Source: Chromohalobacter marismortui
GTDB lineage: Bacteria; Pseudomonadota; Gammaproteobacteria; Pseudomonadales; Halomonadaceae
DNA: 64,000 nt
NCBI RefSeq assembly: GCF_004364315.1
Contig: NZ_SOBR01000002.1
Span: forward strand, 372,001-436,000
Reading direction: 5' to 3'
Both the position numbers and the translations under genes were made by a program. The notes under the pieces are model-generated. The model saw only the letters and a list, made by a program, of their open reading frames with translations. It had not been told where the DNA came from and did not search any database. Shown here piece after piece: positions 52,155-60,395 of this stretch. Position 1 is the stretch's first letter. Every line of letters starts with the position of its first letter.

Positions 52155-53849
52155 ACCATCTGCCCCGTAGACAAATTTAGATACCTCGCTGACAAAATTC
52201 GATAGATCTTCAGGACAATCCTCCGCGACAATGTGTTCCAAAGCCGGAACAACCCAGCGATTTTTTCGAACGCCAAGATTCATCCAACCTTCCAACTCTC
52301 CTTTCGGAACGAGAAACAAACCAAAAGCCTTGCAGTTTGCAATTATTTTCTCTGCTGCCGGCCGGACTGCCGTATCTAAAGCGGCAACCCCAGACGCTTT
52401 TACCAACGACCACTTGCTCGATTCACTGCGAATTCGACTCAACGCGCCTTTTGCTCCTGAAAGCGTGTGCTCACCCCGATCAAGTTGGGCAAGCAACTCG
52501 ACAACAGCTTCTCGCGTGGCAGTGAGAACTTCAGCTTCAGAGCGTTCCTCGACGCTCTCAGCAACTCGGTTACGAAGCAGGATCGTTTCAGTATTCTCTG
52601 CGTCTGCATCAAATGCCCGAAGTAGCTGCCTTAGATCTGCCTCAGAATTGAGTAGATCAATGTCAACTATCGCCGCAACAGGGATAGCAGCCTGTTTAAG
52701 AAGCGCCACCACGTCCTTAATCGTTTGCTTATTGTGCGCATGAACAAAAAGCAATTCTTGATTGTCATGGACATGCGTTGCAACCGCGCTATAAACAATG
52801 CGGTCCGAATCAGCCTCACATACAACCGCGCCACGGGCAAATATTCCTTCTAGAACTCGTTGGCTCGAAAGAATTGGAGATGATGAAAGAGCCTGTGTTG
52901 CCTCAGCCGTGATTGGACAATATTCAGTCTTGTTACCAGTTCGGTTCAAGCGAAAAATCTCGGCGGGCTGCTTTCCCGAAAGCACGCCTGCCAGGAAATT
53001 TGAATTATGAGTTGCTACGATGACTTGACAGGGAAAAGCATCAATATGGTCGGCCATCCAGCGCCCAAGTCGCCTAGCCTGCTCCGGATGAAGAAACGCT
53101 TCAGGCTCGTCAAGAAGCACCACTTTGTCTTTCGATAGCAGCAAGCTCAAGACGACGGCAACAAAGCTTCGAAATCCATCACCTTGAGATTCTAAGGACG
53201 GAAATTTTTTCATCAACGGATAAGCTGCTCTTGGATCATCGGGAATATCGCCGAAATCGCTAGAGATCGCATAGCGAAGTTTGAGCCCGGCGCTGTAATC
53301 CAATCGAACCTTCATGCCAAATGTAGTTTCAAAAGCATCAGCCAATACTTTATCAAACTCGCCAAATTTTCCGTACATTGCTTGAAGTAAAGTCTTGGGT
53401 GAGCTTTCTTCGGGAACGAAGTTTTGACACGTACTTGCAATTTTTAGCCTTGACTCCGAGTCCATATAGAAAACTCGAAACTTTCCAAGTTTGTGAAACG
53501 TGAAGTCTGCATCGGGCGTTGAATCGAACGTGCGTCGGGCCTGATCAAGCCTGAGACGTACCATAGAGTTCTGCTCAAAACCTGATGTGATTCCATCAAT
53601 CGTATGGTGGCCGATATTGGTTGCATCGACTCGTACGTCAAGGTCTTCTAGTAGTCGTTCGAACGTATCAGGCTGGCTGATATCAACACTTGCTAGTAAT
53701 GTCGTATCTGCTCCCGAACCATGAATTAGCTTTTTATGAATATCCTTAAGCGTTTGTGACTTGCCCACATTGTTCGGCCCAACCAATAACGTGAACTTTC
53801 CCAGCTCTAATTCTGTTCCGCTCGTAAGCGTGATTTTCCTGATCTTCAT
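52149..53849 (-). CDS. OLD-family ATPase with TOPRIM nuclease-like domain (cassette gene)
   Basis: This 566-residue protein has an N-terminal ABC-type ATPase: Walker A GPNNVGKS at 24-31, LESQGDGFRSFVAVVLSLLL (signature), Walker B VVLLDEPEAFLHP and VIVATHNSNFL. A TOPRIM-like part follows, with VVCEADSDRIVYSAV and AAIVDIDLL. This order is that of OLD nucleases, many of which take part in phage defence. No partner helicase or reverse transcriptase is present. It is large for an integron cassette gene. Confidence 0.87.
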   Translation of the reverse strand: MKIRKITLTSGTELELGKFTLLVGPNNVGKSQTLKDIHKKLIHGSGADTTLLASVDISQPDTFERLLEDLDVRVDATNIGHHTIDGITSGFEQNSMVRLRLDQARRTFDSTPDADFTFHKLGKFRVFYMDSESRLKIASTCQNFVPEESSPKTLLQAMYGKFGEFDKVLADAFETTFGMKVRLDYSAGLKLRYAISSDFGDIPDDPRAAYPLMKKFPSLESQGDGFRSFVAVVLSLLLSKDKVVLLDEPEAFLHPEQARRLGRWMADHIDAFPCQVIVATHNSNFLAGVLSGKQPAEIFRLNRTGNKTEYCPITAEATQALSSSPILSSQRVLEGIFARGAVVCEADSDRIVYSAVATHVHDNQELLFVHAHNKQTIKDVVALLKQAAIPVAAIVDIDLLNSEADLRQLLRAFDADAENTETILLRNRVAESVEERSEAEVLTATREAVVELLAQLDRGEHTLSGAKGALSRIRSESSKWSLVKASGVAALDTAVRPAAEKIIANCKAFGLFLVPKGELEGWMNLGVRKNRWVVPALEHIVAEDCPEDLSNFVSEVSKFVYGADGS

Positions 53850-53872
53850 TTGGCCCTGGACCTTTAGTTGAA

Positions 53873-53941
53873 GCTAACAGGTATTAGACAGCGCGCTCGT
53901 TTATTGACTTGAACGAGCACGCGCGTTCAACATTCTTATAC
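53873..53941 (-). other. Degenerate attC-like or array boundary site
   Basis: GCTAAC and GTTCAAC bound a strong inner hairpin, GCGCGCTCGTT pairing with AACGAGCACGCGC, with two extra bases. It lies 23 bases upstream of the ATPase start. The boundaries depart from consensus, so it may be a decayed attC or the junction with chromosomal DNA. Confidence 0.55.
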
Positions 53942-54265
53942 CGCCACACCAACCCATTGATTTTTATGTGCACTTTCGTCGACGTGGCTACATAACACCA
54001 ATGAACGTGCTCGCTACCTTTGCCGGCATGTCTCCTTTGGGTCGAAAGCGGAATTTTACCTTACCCAGCCACGCTACCGTCCGGGGATATCATCCTTTCC
54101 CTGCGACTCGCTACGCGTTGCTCTCCTTTTGTTTCCTATCGGCCGCTAGCCCTGGGGGTTAACCCTACTTAGCCTTGCTCGGTAACATTTTGCAATGGGA
54201 CTTACCGGCAGATTCGGGAAGTCGGCAAATCGGGGAGGTGCTGAACCGCCGCGACGGCTACTCGA
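53942..54265. other. Non-coding stretch beyond the cassette array
   Basis: About 324 bases hold no convincing gene. A 64-codon plus-strand frame at 53968-54162 has no ribosome site or family. No integrase remnant or clear attI was seen. Confidence 0.5.
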
Positions 54266-55117
54266 CTATTCCCCGACTTCGCCAGCCACCCAGCGGGCGA
54301 AGGCCTCGGCCTGAGGATCGTCTTCCTGCACGACGTAGACCACCAGGCGCAAGTGCCGACCTTCGTCGACGATCAGGCTGGTGTGCTCGAAGTCGACCTC
54401 GCCCAGGCCATCGAGCTCGAGCGCGCGTACCCCTTGGCAAGGAGCGTCCACCTCGTGGCGGTGCCACCATTGGCCAAATTCGGAGGAGTGCGCTGAAAGC
54501 TCCTTCACCAGGTTGCCGATGGCAGGGTCATCGTCCGCCCGCGCATAGTCGCGGCGAAAGCTGGAGAGAATGCGTGGCGCCTGGGTCGGCCAATCGGCGA
54601 TCACCCGGCGCAGCTCGGGATCGGTGAACAACATCCACAGCAGATTGCGATACTCGGCTGGTTGGCGGTCGAAGCCGAATACCCGCGCCGCCGCGTCGTT
54701 CCAGGCCAGCACGTCCCAGCGCAGATTCAGTACGTAGCTGGGGCGTGTTGTCAGGTCATTCATCAGGCGCTTCACCAGAGGCGGCACCTGGCACCAGGTC
54801 TTGCCCGGCTCGATCGGCGGGCGCTGGTGAGTCAGCAGGAACAGATGGCGCCGCTCCGCCGCGTCCAGTTGCAGTGCGCGGGACAGGTTATCGAGAAAGG
54901 TCGACGATACGCCGATCTCGCGCCCCTGCTCCAGCCAGGTGTACCAGGTCACTCCCACGCCCGAGAGCGCCGCAACTTCCTCTCGCCGCAACCCCGGCGT
55001 GCGGCGACGCGTCCCCGCCGGGAGGCCTACCGACTCGGGCGATATCCGCTCACGGCGGGTACGCAGAAATTCGGCGAGTTCCTGGCGCGTGCGGTCTAGC
55101 GTTCTCTCCTGGGCCAT
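54266..55117 (-). CDS. XRE-family regulator with MmyB-like ligand domain
   Basis: This 283-residue regulator has an N-terminal helix-turn-helix, TPGLRREEVAALSGVGVTWYTWLEQGREIGVS. The C-terminal MmyB-type domain reads PSYVLNLRWDVLAWNDAAARVFG, NLLWMLFTDPELR and HSSEFGQWWHRHEV. Such regulators usually control a neighbouring oxidoreductase or exporter. It is divergent from the MFS gene at 55228, which it probably controls. Confidence 0.92.
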   Translation of the reverse strand: MAQERTLDRTRQELAEFLRTRRERISPESVGLPAGTRRRTPGLRREEVAALSGVGVTWYTWLEQGREIGVSSTFLDNLSRALQLDAAERRHLFLLTHQRPPIEPGKTWCQVPPLVKRLMNDLTTRPSYVLNLRWDVLAWNDAAARVFGFDRQPAEYRNLLWMLFTDPELRRVIADWPTQAPRILSSFRRDYARADDDPAIGNLVKELSAHSSEFGQWWHRHEVDAPCQGVRALELDGLGEVDFEHTSLIVDEGRHLRLVVYVVQEDDPQAEAFARWVAGEVGE

Positions 55118-55227
55118 TCTGTTGCCTCTAGTAATAGCATAAACAGTTAAATTGTAACCCTCTAAAGCCAACCGCACACTCCGCGTACTTCCCTGCACTG
55201 CCATTCGACATCTCGAGGAAAGTACAG

Positions 55228-56409
55228 ATGACACGCGGAACACATAGCACCACCTATCTGGTGGCCATCGGCGCCTTCGCGTTGGGCATGGCCTCTTACG
55301 TCACTGCCGGGCTGATCCCGATGATTCAGACCGACTTCGCGGTCTCGGTATCCGTGGCCGCCCAGTTAGTCACCGCCTTCACGCTGGCTTACGGACTGGG
55401 TTCGCCATTGTGTGTCGCCCTGTTGCCCGCGCATCGCCAACGCGGCGGCCTGTTTCTGATGCTGGGATTATTCGTGATCGCCAACGCAGCGAGCGCGCTG
55501 ACGACCAGTCTCGCCGCCCTGATGGCCTGGCGCGTGCTGGCCGGCATGGCGGCGGGCACCTATCTCGCCATCGGCATTGCGGCGGCCGTTGGCGTGGCGC
55601 CGGCGGGGGCTCGCGGCAAGACGATCTCGATCATCATGGGTGGTATGGCGAGCGGCACCGTGCTCGGCGTGCCGCTTGGCCTGCTGCTGGCAGAGCGCTG
55701 GGGCTGGCAGGCCGCCCTATGGTTGATTGCATTGATCGGGCTGGTGGCGCTGATTGGGCTGATCTTCCGCCTACCGCCCATGCCCGCCACCCAGGTGGTG
55801 CCGATGCGACGCAAGCTTTCCATCCTGACCGACCGCCGGGTCATCGGTCTGCTCGGCATCTCCCTGCTGGCCGCCATCGCCAGCCTGGGCATGTATACCT
55901 TCATCGCGCCACTGATCGATGTGCACGGTGAGCGCTCGGTAACGCCCTATCTATGGGTGTGGGGCGTAGGCGGCGTGCTCGGCAGCTTCTTGATCGGCAC
56001 GCTGGTCGACCGCTTCTCGGGCCCTAGACTCACCTTCGCCATCATGCTGCTGCTGGGTATCGCGCTGATCGCCCTGCCACTGCTACTCGGCATCAGCCCC
56101 TGGCTCGCGCTGATCCCGATTGCGCTCTGGGGCGCCGTGGGCTGGGCGCTGCAGGTGCCCCAGAACAACGAGTTGATGAAAGCCCGCGAATCCCAGGGCG
56201 ACGGCAACCTGGCAGTGGCACTGAACGAATCCGCGCTCTATCTCGGCAGCGCCCTTGGCGCCTCGCTCGGCGGACTCGCCCTGGCACTGCAGATGCCTGT
56301 CGACGCGCTCTCCGTCACCGCCGGGCTCGTGGCGCTATCAGGCGTGGGCGTGCAGGCATGGCTGATGAGGCAGGCCCGTGCGCGCGCTGTGGCCTGCCCC
56401 GATTCGTGA
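55228..56409 (+). CDS. MFS exporter (DHA1 family), copy 1
   Basis: This 393-residue, 12-helix exporter has AFALGMASYVTAGLIPMIQTDF in helix 1 and, in helices 4-5, MAWRVLAGMAAGTYLAIGIAAAVGV with GMASGTVLGVPLGLLLAERWGW. Relatives are arabinose or drug efflux proteins such as YdhP. It is divergent from an XRE regulator. A damaged fragment of a close relative of its 3' third lies at 58345-58472. Confidence 0.92.
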   Translation: MTRGTHSTTYLVAIGAFALGMASYVTAGLIPMIQTDFAVSVSVAAQLVTAFTLAYGLGSPLCVALLPAHRQRGGLFLMLGLFVIANAASALTTSLAALMAWRVLAGMAAGTYLAIGIAAAVGVAPAGARGKTISIIMGGMASGTVLGVPLGLLLAERWGWQAALWLIALIGLVALIGLIFRLPPMPATQVVPMRRKLSILTDRRVIGLLGISLLAAIASLGMYTFIAPLIDVHGERSVTPYLWVWGVGGVLGSFLIGTLVDRFSGPRLTFAIMLLLGIALIALPLLLGISPWLALIPIALWGAVGWALQVPQNNELMKARESQGDGNLAVALNESALYLGSALGASLGGLALALQMPVDALSVTAGLVALSGVGVQAWLMRQARARAVACPDS

Positions 56410-56427
56410 ACTCGCCCCCGTGGTACT

Positions 56428-56450
56428 AACGCCGCCGATCGGGCGGCGTT
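56428..56450 (+). terminator. Hairpin terminator after MFS copy 1
   Basis: AACGCCGCC pairs with GGCGGCGTT around a five-base loop, 18 bases after the MFS stop. It has no long T-run. Confidence 0.65.
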
Positions 56451-56528
56451 CGGTGCTGCCAAAGACGGTCATCTCGTCGAGATGGCGCTGGTCGCTGTGC
56501 GCGGGCCGGCGGGACCCTCGCCACCTTG

Positions 56529-57842
56529 TTAGCCGAGTAACTGCGCGCGTGCGGCCGCAAAGCCATCTAGTATCGTGCTATGCGCGGCCCCGAGGCCTTC
56601 GACGCAGTAGCTGTTCAGAAACTGTCGGCCGGCGAAAAGCCTGCGGTCGGTCTCGGTCAGTTTGGCTTGCTCGCAGACCCCGTCCCATGCACGGGCGATC
56701 GTGACGAGTTGGTTTTCGATGATGGCCTGGGCCTGTTGGTCATTGAGCAGGAAGTCCGGGGCGGCCGCGAGGCAGCTATGCAGCGTACTCATACGGTTGT
56801 CGCCCTTGATCAGCATCGCCTGCGTCGCCTCGTTGCCCGTTCGCCCCTGCGGGCAGATGTCATAGGTCGGGGTCAACGAGAGCATCCTGCCGTCCCAGAA
56901 CGCGGCATGGTTGCGGGCATGATCGTCCGTGTTGCCGCACAGGATATTGAAGACGATCCGAGCGTAGAGCTCGCGCAGCGTTTGCTTGGGGTCGGTGAAG
57001 CGATGACGGATGACTTCGGCAAGGTCTTCGTAAGACGCATAGCGCGCCATCATTTCGTCAAGGCCGAGCATCGTCAACGCCGACACCATCGCTTTGCGCT
57101 GCCAGCCAGCCTCTGATTTGATGCGATCAAAGCGGTCGATGAGCAGCACATCCTTGCCGGCCGCCGCGGTCAACAAGACCGGGGCGACATCGAGCTCACA
57201 TGCAGATGCCAGCTTCATGGCGATAAATTCCGCCTTCACGACGCTGTAAATGTCCGTGCTCGACGAGAATTTGGCGATCATTTTGCGGTCGCCATGGTCG
57301 ATCAGGGCCTTCGGGCGGGCGCCGCCGACCGAGGTGCCGTGGTTCAACGCCTGATCGAGGGCGGGCGTCAGCGGAGCGCCCTTCTCGATCCGTTCAGCCG
57401 CTTCCAGCAACTCTTCATAAGACGCCTCGGCTTTGAGGCGAGGCACGTATTCCGTGGCGGAATGCTGAAAGTCGAGGGCACCGATCCGGTCCGACCCCGA
57501 TTCGAGCCAATAGGTGAGTTCGGAGATGTCGTCAGCTGCGGCGTCGGCCTTGCCCCCCATCAGACGATTGATGATCACCCGGCGCCCCCAGGCATCGGGC
57601 GAGGCGTCGCGCAGGCAACTGGCCATCGACAGGCCAGCGGTCGGTTCGATCAAGCCGCGGCGCAGGGGCAGTTCGGGGCCATAGATCGGGATCGCACCAT
57701 CACGCGCCAGGTAGCTGGCGCCATAGTTGAAGCGGTAGCGATCGCCGTGCTGCGTGACGCGACCGGCCACCACGGGTTGTGTCTCTCCCGGCAGCCAGAT
57801 CCAGACATAGGCCTCTCGTGGCTGCGCCAGCCTAGAAGTCAT
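56529..57842 (-). CDS. hipA: HipA toxin kinase
   Basis: This 437-residue HipA-type Ser/Thr kinase has the N-subdomain segment YGPELPLRRGLIEPTAGLSM, the ATP-binding loop GTSVGGARPKAL, the catalytic ILCGNTDDHARNHAAFWDG and the DFG-equivalent YDICPQGRTG. HipA phosphorylates glutamyl-tRNA synthetase or other targets and causes growth arrest. The second of two adjacent ATGs (57842) has the better spacing from AGGAGG. It overlaps the end of hipB. All kinase residues look intact. Confidence 0.92.
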   Translation of the reverse strand: MTSRLAQPREAYVWIWLPGETQPVVAGRVTQHGDRYRFNYGASYLARDGAIPIYGPELPLRRGLIEPTAGLSMASCLRDASPDAWGRRVIINRLMGGKADAAADDISELTYWLESGSDRIGALDFQHSATEYVPRLKAEASYEELLEAAERIEKGAPLTPALDQALNHGTSVGGARPKALIDHGDRKMIAKFSSSTDIYSVVKAEFIAMKLASACELDVAPVLLTAAAGKDVLLIDRFDRIKSEAGWQRKAMVSALTMLGLDEMMARYASYEDLAEVIRHRFTDPKQTLRELYARIVFNILCGNTDDHARNHAAFWDGRMLSLTPTYDICPQGRTGNEATQAMLIKGDNRMSTLHSCLAAAPDFLLNDQQAQAIIENQLVTIARAWDGVCEQAKLTETDRRLFAGRQFLNSYCVEGLGAAHSTILDGFAAARAQLLG

Positions 57843-58170
57843 CATCGACCTCCTGTCTGCTCGGGCGAATCCGCTTCGGCAGCAGCGTCAGTTTTTCCTC
57901 GAGATGGGCGTTATGCATCGCACCTGCCCGGTCGTCGACATCGAACAGCCGCACGCCAACGAGTGTGGCGACCTCGAAGACGATGCCGATCTCGGTGCCG
58001 GCTTCGCCATTTTCGATGTTGCGGAGGGTCTTGCGCGAGATGCCGGCGCGTTCAGACAGTTCGGCAGCGGTGAGCTCCCGCTCCAAGCGGCCAGCCTTGA
58101 TCAGCTTGCCGAGGATCGAGAGTGTCTGCTTGGTGACACGGGAGTAGCTGCGCGGCCGTTTCATTGCCAT
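57832..58170 (-). CDS. hipB: HipB antitoxin/repressor
   Basis: This 112-residue XRE-type protein has LTAAELSERAGISRKTLRNIENGEAGTEIGIVFEVATLVG as DNA-binding domain and a basic/acidic tail. It should bind HipA and repress the operon through the palindromes at 58182-58229. The ATG at 58170 is used; in-frame starts upstream would read through the operators. Its 5' end is duplicated at 29550-29800. Confidence 0.9.
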   Translation of the reverse strand: MAMKRPRSYSRVTKQTLSILGKLIKAGRLERELTAAELSERAGISRKTLRNIENGEAGTEIGIVFEVATLVGVRLFDVDDRAGAMHNAHLEEKLTLLPKRIRPSRQEVDDDF

Positions 58171-58181
58171 CTCGTCAGATT

Positions 58182-58229
58182 GGGTATTTAAATACTCATT
58201 AGAAAGCATGTGAGTATTAAAGTACTCAC
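58182..58229. promoter_or_regulatory. HipB operators
   Basis: There are two related palindromes: GGGTATTTAAATACTC at 58182-58197 and GTGAGTATTAAAGTACTCAC at 58210-58229. Both share GAGTA/TACTC half-sites and lie in the hipBA promoter. They are eroded in the duplicate at 29.6 kb. Confidence 0.75.
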
Positions 58230-58344
58230 TATGATGCGGTCTGCATGAGATAGCAAGAAGATGAGCATCTTAGTACCCACAAGGCCATGAGATGAAACTT
58301 TAAATGCTCATTACTCAGGCAGTTGGTGATCATCACCTGAATCA

Positions 58345-58472
58345 ATCGTGCTGTGGAGTGCCGTGGGCTGGGCACTGCAGGAGCCCCAGAACAACGATCT
58401 GATAAAAGCCCACGATGCCCAAGTGACGGCAACCTCGCGGTGGCCTTGCATGAATCCGCACTCTATTTCGAC
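58345..58472 (+). pseudogene. Fragment of an MFS gene related to copy 1
   Basis: The translation IVLWSAVGWALQEPQNNDL matches IALWGAVGWALQVPQNNEL of the exporter at 55228-56409. A one-base loss shifts the frame after about 30 codons, and the match then continues (GTGGCCTTGCATGAATCCGC). It lies directly beyond the hipB promoter region. Confidence 0.85.
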
Positions 58473-58520
58473 AGAATGCCCTGAGGATCAGCGCGATCCA
58501 GAGGAACAGCAAAAATTTAT

Positions 58521-58558
58521 TTGACAAACAGACGTACATATCTAAATACTTCGATATG
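58521..58558 (+). promoter_or_regulatory. Promoter and operator of the MFS/ArsR operon
   Basis: A consensus -35, TTGACA (58521-58526), is followed after 16 bases by TAAATA (58543-58548). An inverted repeat, CATATC-N10-GATATG at 58537-58558, overlaps the -10, fitting repression by the ArsR-type protein encoded downstream. Confidence 0.65.
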
Positions 58559-58593
58559 AAGGTGTGTTTATATACGCATAACAGGAGATACCA

Positions 58594-59763
58594 ATGACCC
58601 AACAGATGAAGGCTATGCCAAAGGGCCTGATCGCTTTGGCTTTGGGAGGGTTCGGGATCGGGCTCACGGAGTTCGGGATAGTCGGTCTGCTACCCGAGAT
58701 CACAGCAGACTTTGATGTAAGCGAGAGCGTCGCTGGGTACCTCGTTTCAGGCTATGCCCTGAGCGTAGCCGTAGGTGCTATTGGCCTTACCGCAGCGGTC
58801 TCCCGTGTAGAACGTAAACGAGTCCTTCTCGGACTCGTAGTTCTCTTCATTGTGGGGAATCTCATCTCTGCAATGGCGCCGACTTATGCGGTGATGCTGA
58901 CAGGCCGGATCGTCGCCGCCCTATGCCACGGCGCCTTCTTCAGTGTGGGCGCTGTCGTGGCATCAAACATGGTGCCTGAGAATAGAAAGGCGGGAGCAAT
59001 TTCGCTCATGTTCGCAGGCCTTACGGTCGCCAATGTTGTAGGTATTCCTTTCGGCACCTTCATCGGACAGCAACTCGGTTGGCGTGCCACTTTCTGGGTT
59101 ATCACCGCCATCGGTGTGATTACCTTCTTTGGTATTCAGCTATTGGTACAGAGATCACCAGCACCGGAAGCAGGTAGCCTCCGTTCTGAAATCGGTGTAT
59201 TACGTCGTCCACAGGTTCTCCTCTCTGCAATGGTTAGCATTCTGACATTTGGGGGGCTTGTTGGTGCCTATACCTATATCGCATTCACTCTTACTGAGAT
59301 CAGCGGCTTTGAAGCAAAGGCAGTTCCAGGGCTCTTGTTGTTGTTCGGCGTCGGGACATTTATCGGCAATCTTCTTGGCGGACGCCTTGCAGATCGGGCT
59401 TTGGATCGCTCCCTCCAGATGATTCTTGTTGTACTCATAGCTGTGCTGAGCGGCTTCGCGCTTATGGTCACAAATGCTTTGGCCGCTCTCGTAGCGATGT
59501 TCCTTTTAGGGGCAATAGGCTTCGCTACGGCGCCCGGCCTACAACTACGGATCATGCACTTCGCAGGAGACGCTCCGACGGTCGCATCCGGGGCGAACAT
59601 AGCCGCACTCAATATCGGCAATGCATTTGGCACATGGCTTGGCGGCCTCGCTATCGCGGCCGGCCTGGGATTCGTATCTCCCCTATGGGTTGGGGCGGGG
59701 CTAGCAACAGCTGCGTTGTTGGTCTTGATGCCGTCCAGCGCGGCCAGCCGTCGGGTGGCGTGA
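58594..59763 (+). CDS. MFS exporter (DHA1 family), copy 2
   Basis: This 389-residue, 12-helix exporter has ALGGFGIGLTEFGIVGLLPEI in helix 1 and HGAFFSVGAVVASNMVPENRKAGAISLMFAGLTVANVVGIPFGTFIGQQLGW in helices 4-5. It resembles chloramphenicol/arabinose efflux proteins. Its third-base composition is lower in G+C than MFS copy 1, suggesting transfer. AGGAG precedes the ATG. An ArsR-type regulator follows after 109 bases. Confidence 0.92.
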   Translation: MTQQMKAMPKGLIALALGGFGIGLTEFGIVGLLPEITADFDVSESVAGYLVSGYALSVAVGAIGLTAAVSRVERKRVLLGLVVLFIVGNLISAMAPTYAVMLTGRIVAALCHGAFFSVGAVVASNMVPENRKAGAISLMFAGLTVANVVGIPFGTFIGQQLGWRATFWVITAIGVITFFGIQLLVQRSPAPEAGSLRSEIGVLRRPQVLLSAMVSILTFGGLVGAYTYIAFTLTEISGFEAKAVPGLLLLFGVGTFIGNLLGGRLADRALDRSLQMILVVLIAVLSGFALMVTNALAALVAMFLLGAIGFATAPGLQLRIMHFAGDAPTVASGANIAALNIGNAFGTWLGGLAIAAGLGFVSPLWVGAGLATAALLVLMPSSAASRRVA

Positions 59764-59822
59764 CGCAGACGCCCAGGCCTCCGCTATCAAGTGACTAACC
59801 AAGGAAGGCTTGATAGAGTAAA

Positions 59823-59838
59823 ATCGTAATATCACGAT
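59823..59838. promoter_or_regulatory. Palindrome upstream of the ArsR gene
   Basis: ATCGT and ACGAT form an inverted repeat with a six-base centre (AATATC), 34 bases before the ArsR start. It may be a second site for that regulator. Confidence 0.5.
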
Positions 59839-59872
59839 AAAACGGTCTGTCTCGGAGGGGCATACAAGCGCA

Positions 59873-60226
59873 ATGACCAAAAACACCCAAGGAGGCGAGA
59901 CCTCGCTCGCGGAAACTGCCGACGATGCATTGGACGTATTCAAGGCACTGTCGAACCCGGTTCGCCTCCAGATCCTGCAGTGGCTTCGTGAGCCACGAAA
60001 GAATTTCCCCGTCGAACGTGGCATTGCTGATCCCGACGAGGTTGGCGTATGCGTCAGCCATATCACTGAGAAGACCGAGCTTGCACAGTCAACTGTTTCC
60101 TCGTTCATGAGCGTGCTGGAGCGAGCGGACCTGGTGATCGCTACCCGGGTAGGCAAGTGGACCCACTACCGACGCAACGAAGAGCGAATCAGGCAGCTCG
60201 TTGAGATGCTGGGTCGTACGCTTTAA
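59873..60226 (+). CDS. ArsR-family transcriptional regulator
   Basis: This 117-residue winged-helix repressor has ALDVFKALSNPVRLQILQWL, then the recognition helix TELAQSTVSSFMSVLERADLV and the wing VGKWTHYRRNEE. A Cys in VGVCVSHI is the only one, so metal sensing by the usual Cys box is doubtful. It follows the MFS gene and probably represses that exporter. Confidence 0.9.
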   Translation: MTKNTQGGETSLAETADDALDVFKALSNPVRLQILQWLREPRKNFPVERGIADPDEVGVCVSHITEKTELAQSTVSSFMSVLERADLVIATRVGKWTHYRRNEERIRQLVEMLGRTL

Positions 60227-60395
60227 ATGATTTAATACTGCTGTAGCCAGGTTTCCTGAAGTGACCATGATGCTGCGCAAACGTGCGGCGTTCAGTGCTG
60301 CCTATAGGATTCAAGATGGTCGGCCGTTATCGCTGCGTACGATGGAAATTGATCAACCTAGATCCACAGGACACGCTTAAGCAAAGCCATGCATT

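Larger units (their letters stand above)
50414..53941 (-). mobile_element. Integron-type cassette array without an integrase
   Basis: Three single-gene cassettes in one orientation (minus) are each followed by an attC-like site at 50414-50503, 51169-51243 and 52083-52154. A degenerate site lies at the upstream end (53873-53941). In each cassette the gene starts 11-23 bases after the previous site. Two of the stop codons lie inside the next site and the third is three bases before it. The cassettes have lower G+C than the flanks. No tyrosine recombinase gene is in the window. Confidence 0.85.

Noticed and set aside
50414-53941. Restriction-modification system
   Set aside because: A GIY-YIG nuclease and an ATPase are adjacent, but there is no methyltransferase or specificity subunit, and attC sites separate the genes.
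53968-54162. 64-codon frame upstream of the cassette array
   Set aside because: No start site signal, no family, and composition like non-coding DNA. It was considered as a further cassette gene but no attC of good quality follows it.
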